The notes under the pieces are model-generated. The model searched no databases, was not told the origin of the DNA, and saw only the letters and a program-made list of their open reading frames with translations. This document shows positions 63,020 through 64,000 of a DNA stretch of 64,000 nt, piece after piece. The stretch comes from Amycolatopsis sp. CA-126428 (GTDB lineage: Bacteria > Actinomycetota > Actinomycetes > Mycobacteriales > Pseudonocardiaceae): contig NZ_PPHF01000062.1 in NCBI RefSeq assembly GCF_002904335.1, positions 62,001 through 126,000 on the forward strand, read 5' to 3'. Position 1 is the first letter of the stretch, and each line of letters begins with the position of its first letter. The translations under genes and the position numbers were made by a program.

Positions 63020-64000
63020 CAGCGTCCCCCGTTCTTCGGTGGCCGGCAGCTGCCCGGCGTGGTGCCGGTGGGGATCAGCCCGCAGATGTAGGTGTCGATC
63101 CACCGGCCGTTGCCGACGGCGTTGCCGAGCAGCCGGTAGAACGGGCCGGCCAGGCGGAGGCTGTCCTCCAGCTTCCCCTGGTTGCGCTGGAGCACGCCGG
63201 CCACGCGGTCGAGCTGGTCGAGCGCCGGCCCCAGGGTTTTCTGGTTCTCCGCGACGAGCCCGCGCAGCTGGATCGAGAGGTTCTTGATGCCGGTGAACAG
63301 CTTCGCGATGGCGTCCTTGCGGGCGTTGAGCTCGGTGAGCAGCGTGTTGCCGTCGCGGATCAGGGCCTGGATCTGGTCGGAGCGCTCCCCGAGCGTCTTC
63401 GACACCTGGTTGGTGTTCTGGAACAGCTTCACCAGCTCGTCGTCGCGGGACGCCAGCGTTTGCGACAGGGCGGCGATCCCGTTGAACGCCGTCTTGACGT
63501 CGCTGGGAGCGGACGCGCCGAGCGTGTCGGACAGCACGCGGAACGCCTGCGCGAGCTGGTCGGTGTCGATCGCCCCGACCGTGCTCGCCAGGTCGTTGAA
63601 GACGGCGGTGACGTCGTAGGGCGAGCTCGTGCGCTCGGCGGGGATCGGCTGGTCGGGGTTCAGCTCGCCGTTGCCGACCGGGTCCAGCACCAGGTTCTTC
63701 TGCCCGAGCAGCGTCTTGATCTTGATCGCCGCGGTCGTCCGGTTGCCGACCCAGGTGTCGCGGACCCGGAACAGCACCTCGACGTGGTCGCCGGCCAGCC
63801 GCACGTCGGTGACCTCGCCGACCTTCACCCCGGCGACGCGGACCTCGTCGTTCGGCTTCAGCCCGGCGGCCTCGTGGAACTCGGCCCGGTACGTGGTACC
63901 GCCGCCGAGCACCGGCAGGTCGTCGGAGAAGAACGTGGCGCTGCCGATCAGCGCCATGACCAGCGCGGTCACCGCGCCGACGGCGATCGGGTCGCGGCTG
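63019..64000 (-). CDS. mceC: MCE family protein, MceC-like (partial)
   Basis: The C-terminal 327 codons; the start lies beyond the right edge because the frame is still open at the window end (SRDPIAVGAVTALVMALIGS precedes the MCE domain, so only a few residues are missing). The MCE domain contains NDEVRVAGVKVGEVTDVRLA and LLGQKNLVLDPVGNG; the helical region and a Cys-containing tail (GLIPTGTTPGSCRPP) follow. Upstream mceA, mceB and the yrbE permease genes should lie to the right. Confidence 0.87.
   Translation of the reverse strand, partial: SRDPIAVGAVTALVMALIGSATFFSDDLPVLGGGTTYRAEFHEAAGLKPNDEVRVAGVKVGEVTDVRLAGDHVEVLFRVRDTWVGNRTTAAIKIKTLLGQKNLVLDPVGNGELNPDQPIPAERTSSPYDVTAVFNDLASTVGAIDTDQLAQAFRVLSDTLGASAPSDVKTAFNGIAALSQTLASRDDELVKLFQNTNQVSKTLGERSDQIQALIRDGNTLLTELNARKDAIAKLFTGIKNLSIQLRGLVAENQKTLGPALDQLDRVAGVLQRNQGKLEDSLRLAGPFYRLLGNAVGNGRWIDTYICGLIPTGTTPGSCRPPKNGGR

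Overview
The window is very G+C-rich throughout, with frequent GTG starts, densely packed and often 4-nt-overlapping genes, an mce operon, a branched-chain 2-oxoacid dehydrogenase operon, a Ser/Thr kinase and PucR-type regulators. This points to an actinomycete; an Amycolatopsis-like member of the Pseudonocardiaceae is the best guess (inference, not tested by search). It reads as chromosome: I saw no insertion sequence, phage gene, tRNA, rRNA or CRISPR array.

Layout. 1-8.1 kb: a choline/glycine betaine catabolic block. It has a Rieske oxygenase (cut by the left edge), a TetR/BetI-type repressor, betaine aldehyde dehydrogenase, an APC permease, a GMC choline dehydrogenase, a Rieske ferredoxin and a ferredoxin reductase. 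Together they could import choline, oxidise it to glycine betaine and start demethylation. 8.2-10.2 kb: an orphan immunity-like protein and a coiled-coil/membrane protein pair. 10.2-14.1 kb: the bkd operon (E1alpha, E1beta, E2) divergent from an Lrp-type regulator. 14.1-19.3 kb: a GNAT enzyme, a secreted GH3 glucosidase and a DUF885 protein. 19.3-23 kb: a two-component system and a LacI regulator. 23-25 kb: pobA with an IclR regulator. 25-27.4 kb: a secreted GH18 chitinase behind paired DasR-like sites. 27.4-33.2 kb: a small ATPase, an unknown protein, a Ser/Thr kinase with a membrane partner, a secreted Pro/Thr-rich protein and an ArsR-SRPBCC fusion with a striking palindromic promoter. 33.3-37.4 kb: EfeO, EfeB and a secreted phospholipase C-like enzyme. 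37.5-41.6 kb: a five-gene stress-signalling operon (PP2C, histidine kinase, CheY, STAS, RsbW). 41.7-47.5 kb: secreted proteins (DUF2252, two DUF6801 paralogues, a lipoprotein, a lipase). 47.5-49.3 kb: a membrane protein, GtrA and a GNAT enzyme. 49.5-56.4 kb: four PucR-type paralogues around an alpha/beta hydrolase. 56.5-64 kb: the distal part of an mce operon (mceC-F, two Mce-associated genes) running leftward into a FAAL-like and a ketoreductase-like gene, both of which have lost catalytic motifs.

Most unusual features: (1) the degenerate FAAL/KR pair at the tail of the mce operon; (2) a 46-bp palindromic element found once between convergent genes and once inside an Mce-associated ORF, where it is translated in frame; (3) three arrays of a 21-bp repeat, each next to a stop codon and two of them reversing orientation midway; (4) a possible 25-codon leader ORF inside an inverted repeat ahead of the choline dehydrogenase; (5) a 28-bp near-perfect inverted repeat spanning the ArsR-SRPBCC promoter. 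All family assignments come from reading motifs by eye; no database search was possible.
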